64,000 nt of DNA from Jannaschia seohaensis (lineage in GTDB: Bacteria > Pseudomonadota > Alphaproteobacteria > Rhodobacterales > Rhodobacteraceae), in contig NZ_UETC01000003.1 of assembly GCF_900116765.1 (NCBI RefSeq), forward strand, positions 62,001 to 126,000, given 5' to 3'. Below the pieces are notes generated by a model, which was given only the letters and a program-made list of their open reading frames with translations, was not told the DNA's origin and searched no databases. Numbering within the stretch: the first letter of the stretch is position 1; each line of letters starts with the position of its first letter. The position numbers and the translations under genes are program-made. This document shows, one piece after another, positions 15,001-21,328 of the stretch.

Positions 15001-18000
15001 CGAGGTCTCGACCTTCGCCGACCAGGTGCACTTGTCGCAAACGCGGCTTGTCTTCACGCCCGAGAATTGGAACGTCGCTCAGACGGTCCATGTCGCGGCG
15101 ATCGACGACGGGGTCATCGACGGGGGCGACACCAAGCTCTTCCCCGAGACGCCGAATGTCGTGAACGGCATCCGCGGTCCGCTGCTGGTCGACGGCGCGG
15201 GCGGGGCGGGCACGCTGGGCGGCCTGCCGGCGCCGGTCATGCTCCCGCAGGAACGCAACGACCGTGTGCCCGACGGCACCGTCGTGGATGTCGACCCGGT
15301 CGCGCAAACCCGGATCACCGTGCGTAGCGACGCCTTGCCGGAGCTGGTCGAACTGGAGGGCCGCACCTTCGAGATCGTCGACCGCGATCAGAAGGGCGGG
15401 GTCGAGCTCAGGGGCAAGTTCCGTCTGATCCTCGCCGCCGAGGACTCCGGAGACTTCACCACCCTGACCCTGAACGCCGCCTTCGAGGCTACGCCCCAGG
15501 AGATCGAGGGCCGCGACTTCGCCATCACCAACAAGAGCATCAATTTCTTCGCCGTCGAGGAAGATCAGGTCGACACCGTCTTCGTCGCCAACGGCGACTC
15601 CGTCCGCGACGACACGGGTGTTCTGACGGCCACGCGCCTGACGGGGCTCGGCATGGGCGAGGACGTGGTGATCGGCGGGCAGAGGCAGGCCGGGGGCCTG
15701 ACCTATCTCGGCTTCGAGGAGCTTGAGATCCAGCTCGGCCGTGGCTCGGACGATTTCCGGGTCGACACCACCCATCGCGGCTCGACCGTGATCCGGGGCG
15801 GGGAAGGCAACGACGTGTTCGACGTGCAGTCGGTCGCGGGCCTGACGACGATCCGGGGCGAGCAGGGCGACGACCGCGTCTGGGCCGGCTCCAACGTGCC
15901 GCTCCTGGATGCGACGGGCGAGGGCGGGCGGCTCGACAATATCGGCGCCCTCCTGACCTTCGACGGCGGGGAGGGCGCGGACGCGCTCGATCTCGACGAC
16001 ACCGGCGAGACCGCCTCCGAGGTCGTCCGTGTGACCCGCGAGACCGTCTCCGGGCTGGGAATGGGCGGCGTCAACGAGGAGCAGGTCCTCGTCGTCCGCG
16101 CTTCGGGCGGCACCTTCGGTCTGGAATTCCAGGGAACCCTCCCGGAGCGCGAGACCTTCGCGGGCAGCGGCGCCACCTCCTCGGTCGCGCTGGGCACGAT
16201 CCCGGCGGGCGCCGTGAGCATCGAGGCCGACGGCGTCCTGCTGGACCCCGAAACCTATGCCGTGGTCGTCGATGGCGGGGTCGCGCGGATCGTCTTCGCC
16301 GATCCCCGCCCGGAATCCGCTTTCACCGTGGCCTACGAGACCGAGGTGACGGAGCGGACCGGGCCACTGGCCTACGATATCTCCGCTGCCGGGCTCCAGG
16401 CCGCGCTGGAGGCTCTGGACGTCATCGGCATCGGCAATGTCGCCGTGACCTCGATGCGCGCCCATGACGCCAACCAGGCGCCGAGCTTCGTGCTGCGCTT
16501 CCGTGGCGATCTGACCGGGCGCGACCTGTCGCAACTGCGCGTGGTCGAGGCCGCGCTGACCGCGCCGATCTTCGGCAACGGCGCCCTCGCCGATGCGCGC
16601 AGCGAGGCGAGCGCCACGGTCTATACCCGCCGCGACGGCAGCTCCGACGCGGCCACCGCCGAGATCCAGATCGTCGACCTCTCCGAGCCCGGACCGGACC
16701 AGGCGCGGCGCGACCTGTTCGTGGCCACGGGCGGGGACGAGACCTTCGAGCTGGTGCGCACGCCCGTCGGGTCGGACATCGAGGTGCTGGTCAACGGCGT
16801 GGCGACCGCCGCGACCCTGTCGGACGGCCGCGTCACCGTCGAGGGCCTCGCCGCCGAGGCCGAGGTCGAGATCCGCTACACCGCACTGGCCGCCTTCACG
16901 CTGGCGCTGGATGGCGAGACGACGCCTTTGATCGACCGCGACGTCGATGCCGCCGGGCTGGCCGCCGCGATCGAGACCATCGCCGCCGGGCGTCTCGCCT
17001 CGGTCGAGGATCTGGGCGAGGGCCGCTTCGCTGTCGTGTTCACGCCGGGCCGGATCGACGCGATGACCGCGAATGGGGACGCGACCGTGCTGGTCTCGAC
17101 GTTCCGGGACGGTTCGGACGAGCCCGCGCGCGACGATGTGCAGATCATTCGGGTGGACGGCACGACCGGCAGCTTCCAGCTCGGGCTGGATCTCGGCGAG
17201 GGGGTCGTCGAAACCGATGCGATCGCCGTCGGCGCGGGGGCCGAGGCGGTAGAGAACGCCCTGCAACTGGCGCTGCTGGGCAGCCGCTTCGCGCAGGACA
17301 TCTCGGTGTCGAAATTCGACGGGCCCGACGGCGACGTCTACATGGTCGCGTTCCAGGGCGTGCTACGGGGCACAAATGGCGGCGCGGGCGTCGGGCATCT
17401 CGTGGCCAGTGCCAGCGATCCCTCCACGCGCGTCGAGGTCGAGGCGCGGATGGACGGCGTGGGCTATTACGGGGTCGAGACGCTCGATCTGGCGCTGGGC
17501 GCGGGCGACGATATCGTCAACGTCCAGGGCACGGTGGCCAAGACCGGCATCGACACCGGGCCGGGGGGCACGGACGATGCGGCGGAGCATGTCTTCGTCT
17601 CCTCCGACGCCGATCTCGACGCGCGGCTGCGGCCCAACCGCGACGAGGCCACGCGCTATGCGGCGCCGGACCCGGCCGATCCGGTCTTCGCCTTCGACTA
17701 CCTCTCGGGCGATCTCGACGGTGTCACCGGGGCGCTGGACCTCCAGGCGGGGCAGGGGCGCCACGGACTCTGGATCTCGGATGCGAGCCAGACCGTCGGC
17801 AAGACCGTGACCGTCGAAGCGGCGGAGACAGACGGAATGGAGATCGCGGTCTCCGGCCTCGCGCCGGCGGACATCCGCTTCGGAGCGGGCGCCACGGGCC
17901 ATTTCGCCGAGGGCGTACGGCTCGTGACTGGCGCGGGCGACGACGACGTTACCCTGACCGAGGCCTTCCGCCGCGCCGCCGAGAACGGGGCGGGCGAGGC

Positions 18001-21000
18001 GCTGCGGATGACCACCTTCGTCGATCTCGGCGATGGCGGCGACAGGCTGACGGCCTCGCTCTCGGGCGATGCGGCCTCGGGCTACGGCGCGCCGACGATG
18101 CTGGTGGTCAATGCCGGCAGCGGCGACGACACCGTCAGCGCGGCAGGTACCGGGGCGCTGGCGCCGACCGACCTCCCGGTCCTCGTCTTCGGCGAGGAGG
18201 GGGCGGACGTGATCGAGGGCGGTCTCGACACCGATATCCTGTTCGGCGATGGCGGCCGGGTGCAGATGTTGAGCGGCGCCGCCGTGGCGCAGCGCTTCGG
18301 CGCAGGTGGTCCGGGCGACTTCACCGACGGCGTGATCCGGATGCCGGACCGCGTGTTCGACATGGCGCAGGATCTGGGCGACCCTGCCATCGAGTCGGAT
18401 GTCGACAATGACGGGCTGGACGCGGCGCGGGGCGCCGATGACGTGATCCGGGGCGGTCTCGGCGACGACATCGTGCTGGGCGGCATCGGTTCCGACCGGC
18501 TGGACGGGGCCAACCTCGCCCATGTCGCGCTGATCGCCGAGCGCGAGGATCGCGACCTGATCCTCGGCGACGCGGGCCTGATCTCTCGCAAGCCCGGCGA
18601 CCTGAGCGATGCGCGGTTCCGCAAGCTGACCGGCGAGCGGCTCTATGGCGAGACGCCGGGCGTGAATGACGGCCTGTCGCTGACCGACATGTCCACGGAC
18701 TTCGCCAACCCCGACGAGACGCCGGAATGGGCGGGCTACGAGGTGCGTCTGGACGATGGCGCCTCGGGACTGACGGGCGACGACTCGATCGCGGGCGGCC
18801 TCGGGGCCGACATGATCTTCGGCCAGACCGGCGACGACGTGGTGCAGGGCGACGGGTCCATCGACCTACCCGAGGATCCCGGCGCCGCGCGCAGCCGCGA
18901 CGCGGCGAGCTTCGCGCGGCTGGAGCTGGTCGCCTCGGTCGAGGATCTCTACGGCGCGGGGACGGACGGGAACGACTATGTCGAGGCCAATGCCGGCGCC
19001 GACGTCGTCTTCGGCGGGCTCGGGCAGGACGACCTGCTCGGCGGCAGCTCCGACCTGTTCGGGCTCTGGACTCCCGAGCAGCGGGCCGACGGCACCGACA
19101 TGATCTTCGGCGGCGCGGGCACCGATATCGCCCGCAACCAGGAGGGCGACGACGCCGACCGCAACCGCGACAGCGACGTGATCGTCGGCGATAACGGCCG
19201 GATTCTCCGCATCCTGCGCGAGGACGGCAGCCGCGAGCAGTTCGCCTACGACACCCTGGGCGAAGAGCGGCTTGTGGTGCGCGCGGTCGACCATCTCGAC
19301 TACACGCGCGGCGGGCTGGACTGGTCCGAGGGTGCCGCGAACGACATCGGCGCGGCGGATGAGGTCCATGGCGAGGGCGGCGACGACGCGATCTATGGTC
19401 AGGTCGGCGGCGACATCCTGCTGGGCGATGCGGGCGACGACGATATCGTCGGCGGCCAGGGCCACGACTTCATCTCGGGCGGCACCGGCCAGGACGGGGT
19501 GATCGGCGATGACGGCCGTATCTACACCTCGCGCAACACCGCCGGGACCGGGATCACCGAGCCGCTCTTCGGCATCTCCGCCGTCGAAGTGAACGCCACC
19601 GTCCGCGCGAACGGCCCGTTCTTCATCACCGAGGTCCACGACGCCGGCGCCCTCAAGAAGAGCGTCAATCTGACCTCCTTCGACCTGGGCCTCGCGGCGC
19701 AGAACGGGGACTGGACGCTCGACACCGACCGGACCGAGGCCGACGACATCATCTTCGGTGGCCTCGGCAGCGACTTCCTGCATGGCGGCTATGGCGACGA
19801 TGCGATCTCGGGCGCGGAGGCGCTGGCGGTCTACTACCCGGATGCGCAGGGCCTGCCCTTCGACCTGGGCGCGGCGCGCGAGGCGGACGATGCCTTCCTG
19901 TTCAACCCGGGCGACATCCTGGGCTATGGGCGCGGCACCGGCGCGGGCGACCGCAGCGTCGAGTTCGCGGCCTATGACGAGAACGATCCGCGCTCCAAGG
20001 TCTATGTGACCAAGGTCACGGGCGCCGATGGGCTGCCGGTCTGGCAGTTCACCACCGCCGACACCCCCGGTGCGCAGGAATTCGTCCTGAACTTCGACGC
20101 GACCGAGGGCTTCGCCACCGGCGAGACCGCGACCGAAGGCCTCGTCTTCAACGATGGAGACGACGTGATCTTCGGCGATCTCGGAAACGACTGGGTCCAT
20201 GGCGGCACCGGGCGCGACCACATGTATGGCGGCTATGGCGACGACCTGCTCAGCGCCGATGACGACCTGACCACCAATGGCGAGCTGAACGATGTGCCCG
20301 ACGGGCCCGCTAAGAAGGGCGTGGCCTCCTATGAGGACATCGCCTTTGGTGGCGCGGGCCGCGACGTGATGATCGCCAATACCGGCGGCGACCGGCTGAT
20401 CGACTGGTCGGGGGAGTTCAACTCCTATGTCGTGCCCTTCGCGCCCTTCGGTATGGGAACCGTCAGCCGGGGCATCCAGCCTGCGCTGAAGCAGTATCTC
20501 TACGACCTCTCGGCCGCAGACGGGGCCGATCCGACGCGCGCCGCCGATCAGGGGCTCGACGGGTCGCGCAACGGCGAGCCGGGTGGCGAGATCGGGCTCG
20601 TCGATCAGCGCGACCCGGACTGGGGCGACCAGCGCGGCGCGCCGGACGATCCGCAGCCGGGCAACAAGGGCGGCCAGCAGCGCGACGTGCTGCGCGAGGC
20701 CGAGCCTGTGGCGGCCCTGACCGCCGAGACCCTGGGCGAGGGGGCCGAGGCCCTGACCGTCGAGGCCGCGCTGCCGGTCCTCTCCGAGGCAGTCTCCGTC
20801 TGGACCGGCTCGGGCCTGCTGAAGCCCGCGCAGGTCAGGGGGCTGGGCGATATCACGCTCTCGGTCCAGGAGCTTGGCGGCGCCGCGCTCGCTGTGGCGG
20901 ACGGCTCGGCGATCACTCTCGACGCCGACGCGGCGGGGCATGGCTGGTTCGTCGATCCGACGCCCGGCACGGCAGAGGAGTTCATCCGCGACGCGGATGG

Positions 21001-21328
21001 TTCGCTGGTTGCGGCGACCGGGCCGGCGGCGGGACGGATCGACCTGCTCAGCGTCCTGCTCCACGAGATCGGGCATGTCGTGGGCTTCGACCATGACGCG
21101 GCGCTCTCGGTCATGGCGCCCACCCGCGGGACCGGCACCCGCGACACCGAAGAGGCGTTGCTCTTTGATCAGTCCACCGGCACCCTGACACCTGAGACGG
21201 CGCCCGAGGAGGATTACCTCGTGATCGTCGCAAGGGACGAGGAGACAGCCGTGACGACGCCGGGCCTGATCGACTGGGGCGACACAAAGGCGGGCGGCGA
21301 CACAGCGAAGGGCAAGGCGGCGCGATGA
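2..21328 (+). CDS. Giant RTX-type calcium-binding surface/secreted protein, C-terminal metzincin motif (5' partial)
   Basis: The frame is open from base 2 to the TGA at 21326-21328, at least 7,108 residues; the TTG at 56 is only an internal leucine codon, so the true start lies upstream. Seen, numbering from base 56: many copies of a roughly 100-residue beta-rich module; an EF-hand-like loop near residue 2071 (DLDDPNEDGRVRFDEL); glycine/aspartate RTX nonapeptides near 2240-2325 and 6040-6780; three Calx-beta-like modules with a 'TF-(T/D)-x-x-NW' strand near 4140, 4545 and 5000; and HEIGHVVGFDHD at about 7003-7014 followed by a possible Met-turn (SVMAP). It is acidic and almost cysteine-free, as expected of a calcium-stabilised exoprotein. 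It heads a six-gene operon of HlyD-like, M50, SecA-like and SapC genes that probably exports or anchors it. It resembles the giant 'LEPR-XLL' class of proteins, but that N-terminal signature is not in the window. Adhesin, biofilm-matrix or S-layer-like roles are all possible. Confidence 0.9.
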   Translation, partial: SVNIDAIVALALSGENGRLTGAELLDDLAEEAADRELVQSILTTSDPTSAPFEAVLPVFDEKDGTSLGNDLVLRFDSAVDLEAYLLSLRDLADGILPEAPPVEIFATFDAPDLELHAAKYEGIVDKIRNNPEVFIDGLGALFGSVEEQLVEQVALTNLPLVGQGLSDILTGFFDTDAVLTFLDFALRRGDPALTPWQLIQQALFDLFGPGEDDVRRSNTIQTIEVQRTPFFTLTEEKVSTARGANAANGNTVQTITVDKDANQYRLQLGGQASAIIEKDAEEAAVKAALEGLVVVENAGGVESVVKSSSGDDTVYTVTFKTTEELDLLFVGKDNTYTIRLEDAGADVVTVQRAKGIFIEQTVEGDASTASVQTVTLDPQTVPTSFRLAFGGEVTDVIRVSDGAAGIATALNALSEISAAGGVTVADGADVAGTALEGRFFEVTFNQDGVRETLGSDARNEIQTVTLTAMEGSGDEGAFRLALGGQETFPIPYVSPTGSPAPGGPLAGYTRGDGGDALRAAIAASAQRSLEDILGAGNVRVGYTETRNSNEAEHTQYDKVLTIEFIGELAGRDVQQLVGVADDLPAPRYSVEVEADASADELKAALGKLNNIGGEDNLKVSIFGNKYIVEFVGLLSNIDISTLSVAPPNSNKVTIEKTSVGGIGDIAVPFETASGKVGAWNILKKLDPTDSTPVNRNDIGIGFVTSFFDGLGTDGTTTDTGGERVKSVFSTKNIEAFEFAMNLGQADLLEALLKENAPQVDVSFDLGLGDVFAFDLDAVLDLDIAWDWRLNFGFGREGIYTKTDVELPGLGNVPEIQVRIQGDLKAPGDEVQTIDIIGDAGVFAITVDGEPAEAATLRVDAHGYADGDIVTFLKGSASDVPEGLEDGGAYRVLTAGADRLRLSAAKLPSDLLGIADGQAGDVLVGATESELDALGSVEDDISFALRIGGERHVVTVNFFGLSQSEGLDALTAALRAATGDETMVAKIDGGRLKITRVGSETLSFWDEADGLNLGRLLDGILSFNASSTGSGYEIQRGTDAAKAVAAITKGKLVRVAQASAAEIKAALEDQSLTGTSDLGQTRTVDNLADHVEVTETVVGSGIWKIKFKGDLATLDVPQLKVDGQHVGDFDAFGSVTIANAGFETPKSSVTGLDNPASAEGTLANALALQAKDKVAAPGETELRKLGSALSATFSIDIKDPDRGLLAIPVTKDWSLKKPAKVTVKVPLLDKEGLGTEKEITFTVGAKTASKGNKPLEDLIDHIQQALDAKIRTLPSTDGIGVGDLKVVFDPIKAGFDIKVQGAGATVKVIADASMPPVQVKTLVDGSGLDNTNEQQLLIFSPLVSASASEPFLIDFRYAGKSMPAGVGKITSLTAAGIARALEDHPMLDTTNVSVEEIDASSQTGLASSTREFFKGKAKFKPGTKFFKVTFGDSSLGDFTKNLARKNVAELVVSQDGQDVTSVPKYAVQRLTFESTAFDKSGTKYIIGYDGRAATKSGNTTYFTEMPTKAEDVRKKVLRALEAGLGDDNSPFLLPDDSIDVIKRRDGVFDIVFRSAEFEGKDVSTLVVQEYTLDNNTGGKDVLRKGIDTSRSISFDDDGDKLTFKELRSSKFKAADKIEGKASADARVNLGLKIYIKNSEGGRNAVLPQLGANFHYAKNLFQASTGPGTSSLSRRGNKPFPATADGKLEKDVKFALILEGSKKETVTVTIRALDTEFFDTLDDLIAHVQGKVEQALRSTSFASSVKVQWNNEKRRLDFVKDDDARGGLRTVTFSLIDSATVGFTDVKLYAGSFIGDFAGPILNSILGITEPLDFLIGPNGLLTARIPVISDLAGQDISLLTLAETFGTAQVSGFLAQIQEVNRLAQQVRTATEDANTPGDEFILAFGDIEFGEVERKKQLDEKNKDGTEHGADTSNAKPATDESNTTSGSQQSRTRPSKDFINNVSGANGSGAIDFPILTDVNQIANILSGNFANATFFTYKLPPFSFGFEYRQKFSIYGPLFATLGGSVSAAIDLGFGYDGAGIDSFQKSRNGADLFKGFFISDRTNADGTGRDTAELTLQGEISAGAELNAGVASAGVEGGLTLTTYFDLDDPNEDGRVRFDELATNVRINEGNPFAIFDITGKLEYFVRAYIEALWGLYYKEFEIARGTIATFEINFQRQPQLATDQGNGDLLLHIGPNAGSRLNGNVEDGAEKMTVTRIDGDSVSVVFNDQTALAQTYDGVKRIIAYGGAANDTLELIGNGQTVELEVEFFGDEGNDVVTASGWTGKMRLFGGEGNDSLTGGDSDDLIVGEFGDDVLTGGAGRDLLRGEEDADELYGSDGDDFLVGGLGDDLMAGGAGGDRYAFEDDFGNDVIEELAVEAGQLPVIAAQGAGVGRTEIVRDEDGNEIERPIYEDDDTIVRPDVLDFSAVWSSLTHRLEASGLVSSIDGSDAGKVEVNVVGAVAGETHAIETILGGRGLDRYEVRATGAQGVELGGGRGTDRYLIERTNDIVGQIFVQDTGPSYNVDRLEVLGFDGAADDITVTARDVTLHEKDSDVEVAVAFVSTDADGNEIESGIEVLNVQGRGGDDLVGLEATPGGIRTSIEGGEGDDDIRIGEGARRDALPVAERVDRLLDRIDGNTVFNNPLRIDGGAEGEDSLTFLDLDDSKENSGLLYDLGVSAKRVAGFGMLVETDYRNIENLTLRLGSGADSLIVDHDTGFDATRLELYTGGGQDSVDVRALRDGRQDPNAPVVRSALIALGAASDAIRLGDLDGVLDDIELTLEIDGGSGSGDAAHVDATGMEDGGARLGVLTGQSLTGLTDRTVFYANFADLHVELAKWTGLGDQRVEEGGSALLFDEPGYDAAYDAVFDDRFVVLNSHAGITRIDTHQGDDRVEVRATTGELRVDGGSGDDRVDAGGWGDVLTRVFDLVFDGELTSDDVALAGISGAAALRVQRRSDGAQVGEIQRLVIDRQEDVFLSASTASLTLSDIVDPNGVVDVFVDGVRRDNGRFAVDGDVLTFLDERGEAATVTGDLRVVYDGASGPARMTVGTAEIDLPSGITAAELEAALQAESVYGAGNVAVREVTLLRTLSGDVEIDGGTGAIVQRSLSEGGDPDPVPEIQSFSLADLPLSANGTGAVQLTLGRDVNAVLAEVSLLDGEATEDALEAAIEGRSAEITVNAVNTIVTVTDVTVTGVPGDPTLYEITFDSVEAQDGTVFGGVDLPQLQLSVDGAAEVPLTATEVVAGYDLVPTQEIQIFSIDAALGTFRIGLPRDGVTEWSTVEIAIGPSVTVDAIATAVEAELRALAARQFPSLDATDITVIPGFEPDPSAPIDPNARAFTVQFGGTWFGTNVDPLAFDTSKLETIDVLSLSDAASGAGGILALEADELRANIAGGDIAYSNLSELHLATSEGADELRVKGTHKDFTTVAMHGGDDLLGVTGTTGALEAVMGHGADEASVGSLASDDPGGQLEQIGGPLLIAGADLALGVETVSRGSNGLTLDDLTSGKSVDPVDAADEVQRVTVIGELENADLPAGTAFVLEFEGRSTDPIAYGATAAELLAALEATLVGEIVRGGKIAEGDLAVTRSEIRDPDHGELQGYAYDVTFQEGLGARAVPMLEIRAADAISDRLRVDDSAETDDSEARLTGTRVEGMGLPETGLDYAGIDRLTVMMGSGDDEMLVDGTHTALTTLELGAGADVAEIEVISGESELRGQGGEDTFTVNPRRTEPNRDNQIGAELILSGGTGDDGYTVNLAGEGSSLVDVRDNLTELNVLTINGTDNDDQFLLRKGAGALGRGMVALLGENGDDFERVNYDASIGGGLTVSSGWGDDHFAVDDNAARTTLSAGAGNDSFQFGQMFESERIAGDGFAGLGAEDGFETTLTTRGYLSNGISEALTAYGGSGADEFTVFRNLAVLSLNGGDGDDSFTVRAFALEGSQDDLRERTDISGDGGADLVQYAVNAPVAINGGDGLDTVIVIGTEFGDDFVITDEGVYGGGLNVTFVGVETLEVDGGEGDDRFFVQSTNADLATRILGGLGSDSVFVSGDTPPVVSNDLLGHSGLISHGIETVDPDYSGAVQPRGISVNVADNDEPAIRITQTDGTTQVDEALTGLVAGLESYAVVLTRRPTREVTVTIVADQGTPEDAARDRRTIIVDKDRQAVLDGAAGGGTELTFTPDNWDEAQTVWLSAIDDDGAEGLHAANITHTVTAASTYGETVREAAVGGETLVLNVSPGLAAAIAAGEELRGTTFTFGEGDAAGISRLITSAVLGTASDGTQILTLGFETAWADGLTPSADDIATLTVDDGLRGVVAGAVDDTVRDVNANFQVQGDTEVGDQLIGQWLRVSDGVTAEARQILSTTGDTLTVDGAWSTTAPEAGWTYGVYTSETGDELFQLLDENGQPALLDEDGLVDPNGDPVTFTGTLTGTATRTIQADAVIGGITRGAEITILAGSDLGQTRIVESVDGDRITVTRPWGSALEPGTIFAQRGFDGLALPIVGVEILDDDEAGLAVVESVENGSAPVTAVAEARQVGQSDVYTVKLTRAPTAPVVVTVKTDGETGAASADARAGTDAEGNLTLTFDASNWTTAAAVELTAVEDEVVEGTQFQLVTHSLTSDDTGSTPRVTDTFSIAEGDATATLLLSANPVVGSPIAIRGDGAQDLVQTVNLGAGVVGGTFRLIVGGERTEALGFDISAEALAEALADLSTVGRAAISGTGAGLPKVSVVRTDNSFELTFEEPVGRVDGDGAGLIEGVTVTVDGEDLDPDVIEIEVEGSELIFRDPSGDPVDVFGEIEVSYDRAIAGFDGAATPRIDVTVLDEDAPTVLVTQTGGSTDVIESETVTAVTGDVLSTGVDAEGRMTVELSDVTGVSLGMSLFVTEGAGAGQSAVISAIDGNTVTLMTDLAGLSEESFAFDFAEDTFELRAIPREGSVSVTITGGDGEPAGYTVDGQLLIFDRPVTGEVSVSYDGTPDATSDYAVLDFTGQPVTDSYSVVLSKRPTEEVVVTLDPRHSRTTRGEVSTFADQVHLSQTRLVFTPENWNVAQTVHVAAIDDGVIDGGDTKLFPETPNVVNGIRGPLLVDGAGGAGTLGGLPAPVMLPQERNDRVPDGTVVDVDPVAQTRITVRSDALPELVELEGRTFEIVDRDQKGGVELRGKFRLILAAEDSGDFTTLTLNAAFEATPQEIEGRDFAITNKSINFFAVEEDQVDTVFVANGDSVRDDTGVLTATRLTGLGMGEDVVIGGQRQAGGLTYLGFEELEIQLGRGSDDFRVDTTHRGSTVIRGGEGNDVFDVQSVAGLTTIRGEQGDDRVWAGSNVPLLDATGEGGRLDNIGALLTFDGGEGADALDLDDTGETASEVVRVTRETVSGLGMGGVNEEQVLVVRASGGTFGLEFQGTLPERETFAGSGATSSVALGTIPAGAVSIEADGVLLDPETYAVVVDGGVARIVFADPRPESAFTVAYETEVTERTGPLAYDISAAGLQAALEALDVIGIGNVAVTSMRAHDANQAPSFVLRFRGDLTGRDLSQLRVVEAALTAPIFGNGALADARSEASATVYTRRDGSSDAATAEIQIVDLSEPGPDQARRDLFVATGGDETFELVRTPVGSDIEVLVNGVATAATLSDGRVTVEGLAAEAEVEIRYTALAAFTLALDGETTPLIDRDVDAAGLAAAIETIAAGRLASVEDLGEGRFAVVFTPGRIDAMTANGDATVLVSTFRDGSDEPARDDVQIIRVDGTTGSFQLGLDLGEGVVETDAIAVGAGAEAVENALQLALLGSRFAQDISVSKFDGPDGDVYMVAFQGVLRGTNGGAGVGHLVASASDPSTRVEVEARMDGVGYYGVETLDLALGAGDDIVNVQGTVAKTGIDTGPGGTDDAAEHVFVSSDADLDARLRPNRDEATRYAAPDPADPVFAFDYLSGDLDGVTGALDLQAGQGRHGLWISDASQTVGKTVTVEAAETDGMEIAVSGLAPADIRFGAGATGHFAEGVRLVTGAGDDDVTLTEAFRRAAENGAGEALRMTTFVDLGDGGDRLTASLSGDAASGYGAPTMLVVNAGSGDDTVSAAGTGALAPTDLPVLVFGEEGADVIEGGLDTDILFGDGGRVQMLSGAAVAQRFGAGGPGDFTDGVIRMPDRVFDMAQDLGDPAIESDVDNDGLDAARGADDVIRGGLGDDIVLGGIGSDRLDGANLAHVALIAEREDRDLILGDAGLISRKPGDLSDARFRKLTGERLYGETPGVNDGLSLTDMSTDFANPDETPEWAGYEVRLDDGASGLTGDDSIAGGLGADMIFGQTGDDVVQGDGSIDLPEDPGAARSRDAASFARLELVASVEDLYGAGTDGNDYVEANAGADVVFGGLGQDDLLGGSSDLFGLWTPEQRADGTDMIFGGAGTDIARNQEGDDADRNRDSDVIVGDNGRILRILREDGSREQFAYDTLGEERLVVRAVDHLDYTRGGLDWSEGAANDIGAADEVHGEGGDDAIYGQVGGDILLGDAGDDDIVGGQGHDFISGGTGQDGVIGDDGRIYTSRNTAGTGITEPLFGISAVEVNATVRANGPFFITEVHDAGALKKSVNLTSFDLGLAAQNGDWTLDTDRTEADDIIFGGLGSDFLHGGYGDDAISGAEALAVYYPDAQGLPFDLGAAREADDAFLFNPGDILGYGRGTGAGDRSVEFAAYDENDPRSKVYVTKVTGADGLPVWQFTTADTPGAQEFVLNFDATEGFATGETATEGLVFNDGDDVIFGDLGNDWVHGGTGRDHMYGGYGDDLLSADDDLTTNGELNDVPDGPAKKGVASYEDIAFGGAGRDVMIANTGGDRLIDWSGEFNSYVVPFAPFGMGTVSRGIQPALKQYLYDLSAADGADPTRAADQGLDGSRNGEPGGEIGLVDQRDPDWGDQRGAPDDPQPGNKGGQQRDVLREAEPVAALTAETLGEGAEALTVEAALPVLSEAVSVWTGSGLLKPAQVRGLGDITLSVQELGGAALAVADGSAITLDADAAGHGWFVDPTPGTAEEFIRDADGSLVAATGPAAGRIDLLSVLLHEIGHVVGFDHDAALSVMAPTRGTGTRDTEEALLFDQSTGTLTPETAPEEDYLVIVARDEETAVTTPGLIDWGDTKAGGDTAKGKAAR
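6760..7032 (+). repeat. RTX nonapeptide array 1 (within giant protein)
   Basis: Tandem GGxGxDxLx-type nonapeptides, for example GGEGNDSLTGGDSDD and GGLGDDLMAGGAGGD. In the RTX family these bind calcium and fold as a parallel beta-roll outside the cell. The array follows an EF-hand-like segment and is followed by a long beta-rich region, so it is internal and not the usual C-terminal type I secretion array. Confidence 0.9.
12190..15190 (+). repeat. Calx-beta-like module triplet (within giant protein)
   Basis: Three modules each contain a strand of the form 'Y-x-V-x-L-(T/S)-(R/K)-x-P-T', then a 'LTFTPDNWDEAQTV'-like strand and an acidic 'IDDxxxEG' turn, centred near bases 12,500, 13,720 and 15,070. 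This pattern is common in Calx-beta-like domains of giant bacterial adhesins and probably binds calcium. The spacing is irregular because ~100-residue modules are inserted between copies. Confidence 0.65.
18180..20400 (+). repeat. RTX nonapeptide array 2, dispersed (within giant protein)
   Basis: Scattered RTX blocks, for example GGLGDDIVLGGIGSDRLDG, GGQGHDFISGGTGQD and GGYGDDAISG, are separated by linkers of 30-100 residues. The linkers share 'DR(D/N)xDxIxGDxGxI' and 'FGLW(T)'-like segments, which suggests duplication of a larger unit. The array sits just before the C-terminal metzincin-like segment. Confidence 0.85.
21035..21135 (+). other. Metzincin-like zinc site at C-terminus of giant protein
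   Basis: HEIGHVVGFDHD begins at base 21062. It matches the HExxHxxGxxHD consensus of matrixin-like metzincins, and SVMAP about seven residues later could be the Met-turn. The preceding ~100 residues (VSVWTGSGLL to RIDLLSVLL) could be a short catalytic domain. I infer an autoprocessing or surface protease; a non-catalytic zinc site is the alternative. Confidence 0.7.

Noticed and set aside
10697-17266. A 2,189-codon open frame on the minus strand inside the giant gene (and a 942-codon one at 545-3373, 823-codon at 18866-21337)
   Set aside because: Composition is arginine/aspartate/leucine-rich mirror sequence of GC-rich codons with no domain; the plus frame carries clear RTX, Calx-beta-like and zinc motifs. 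These are codon-bias shadows.
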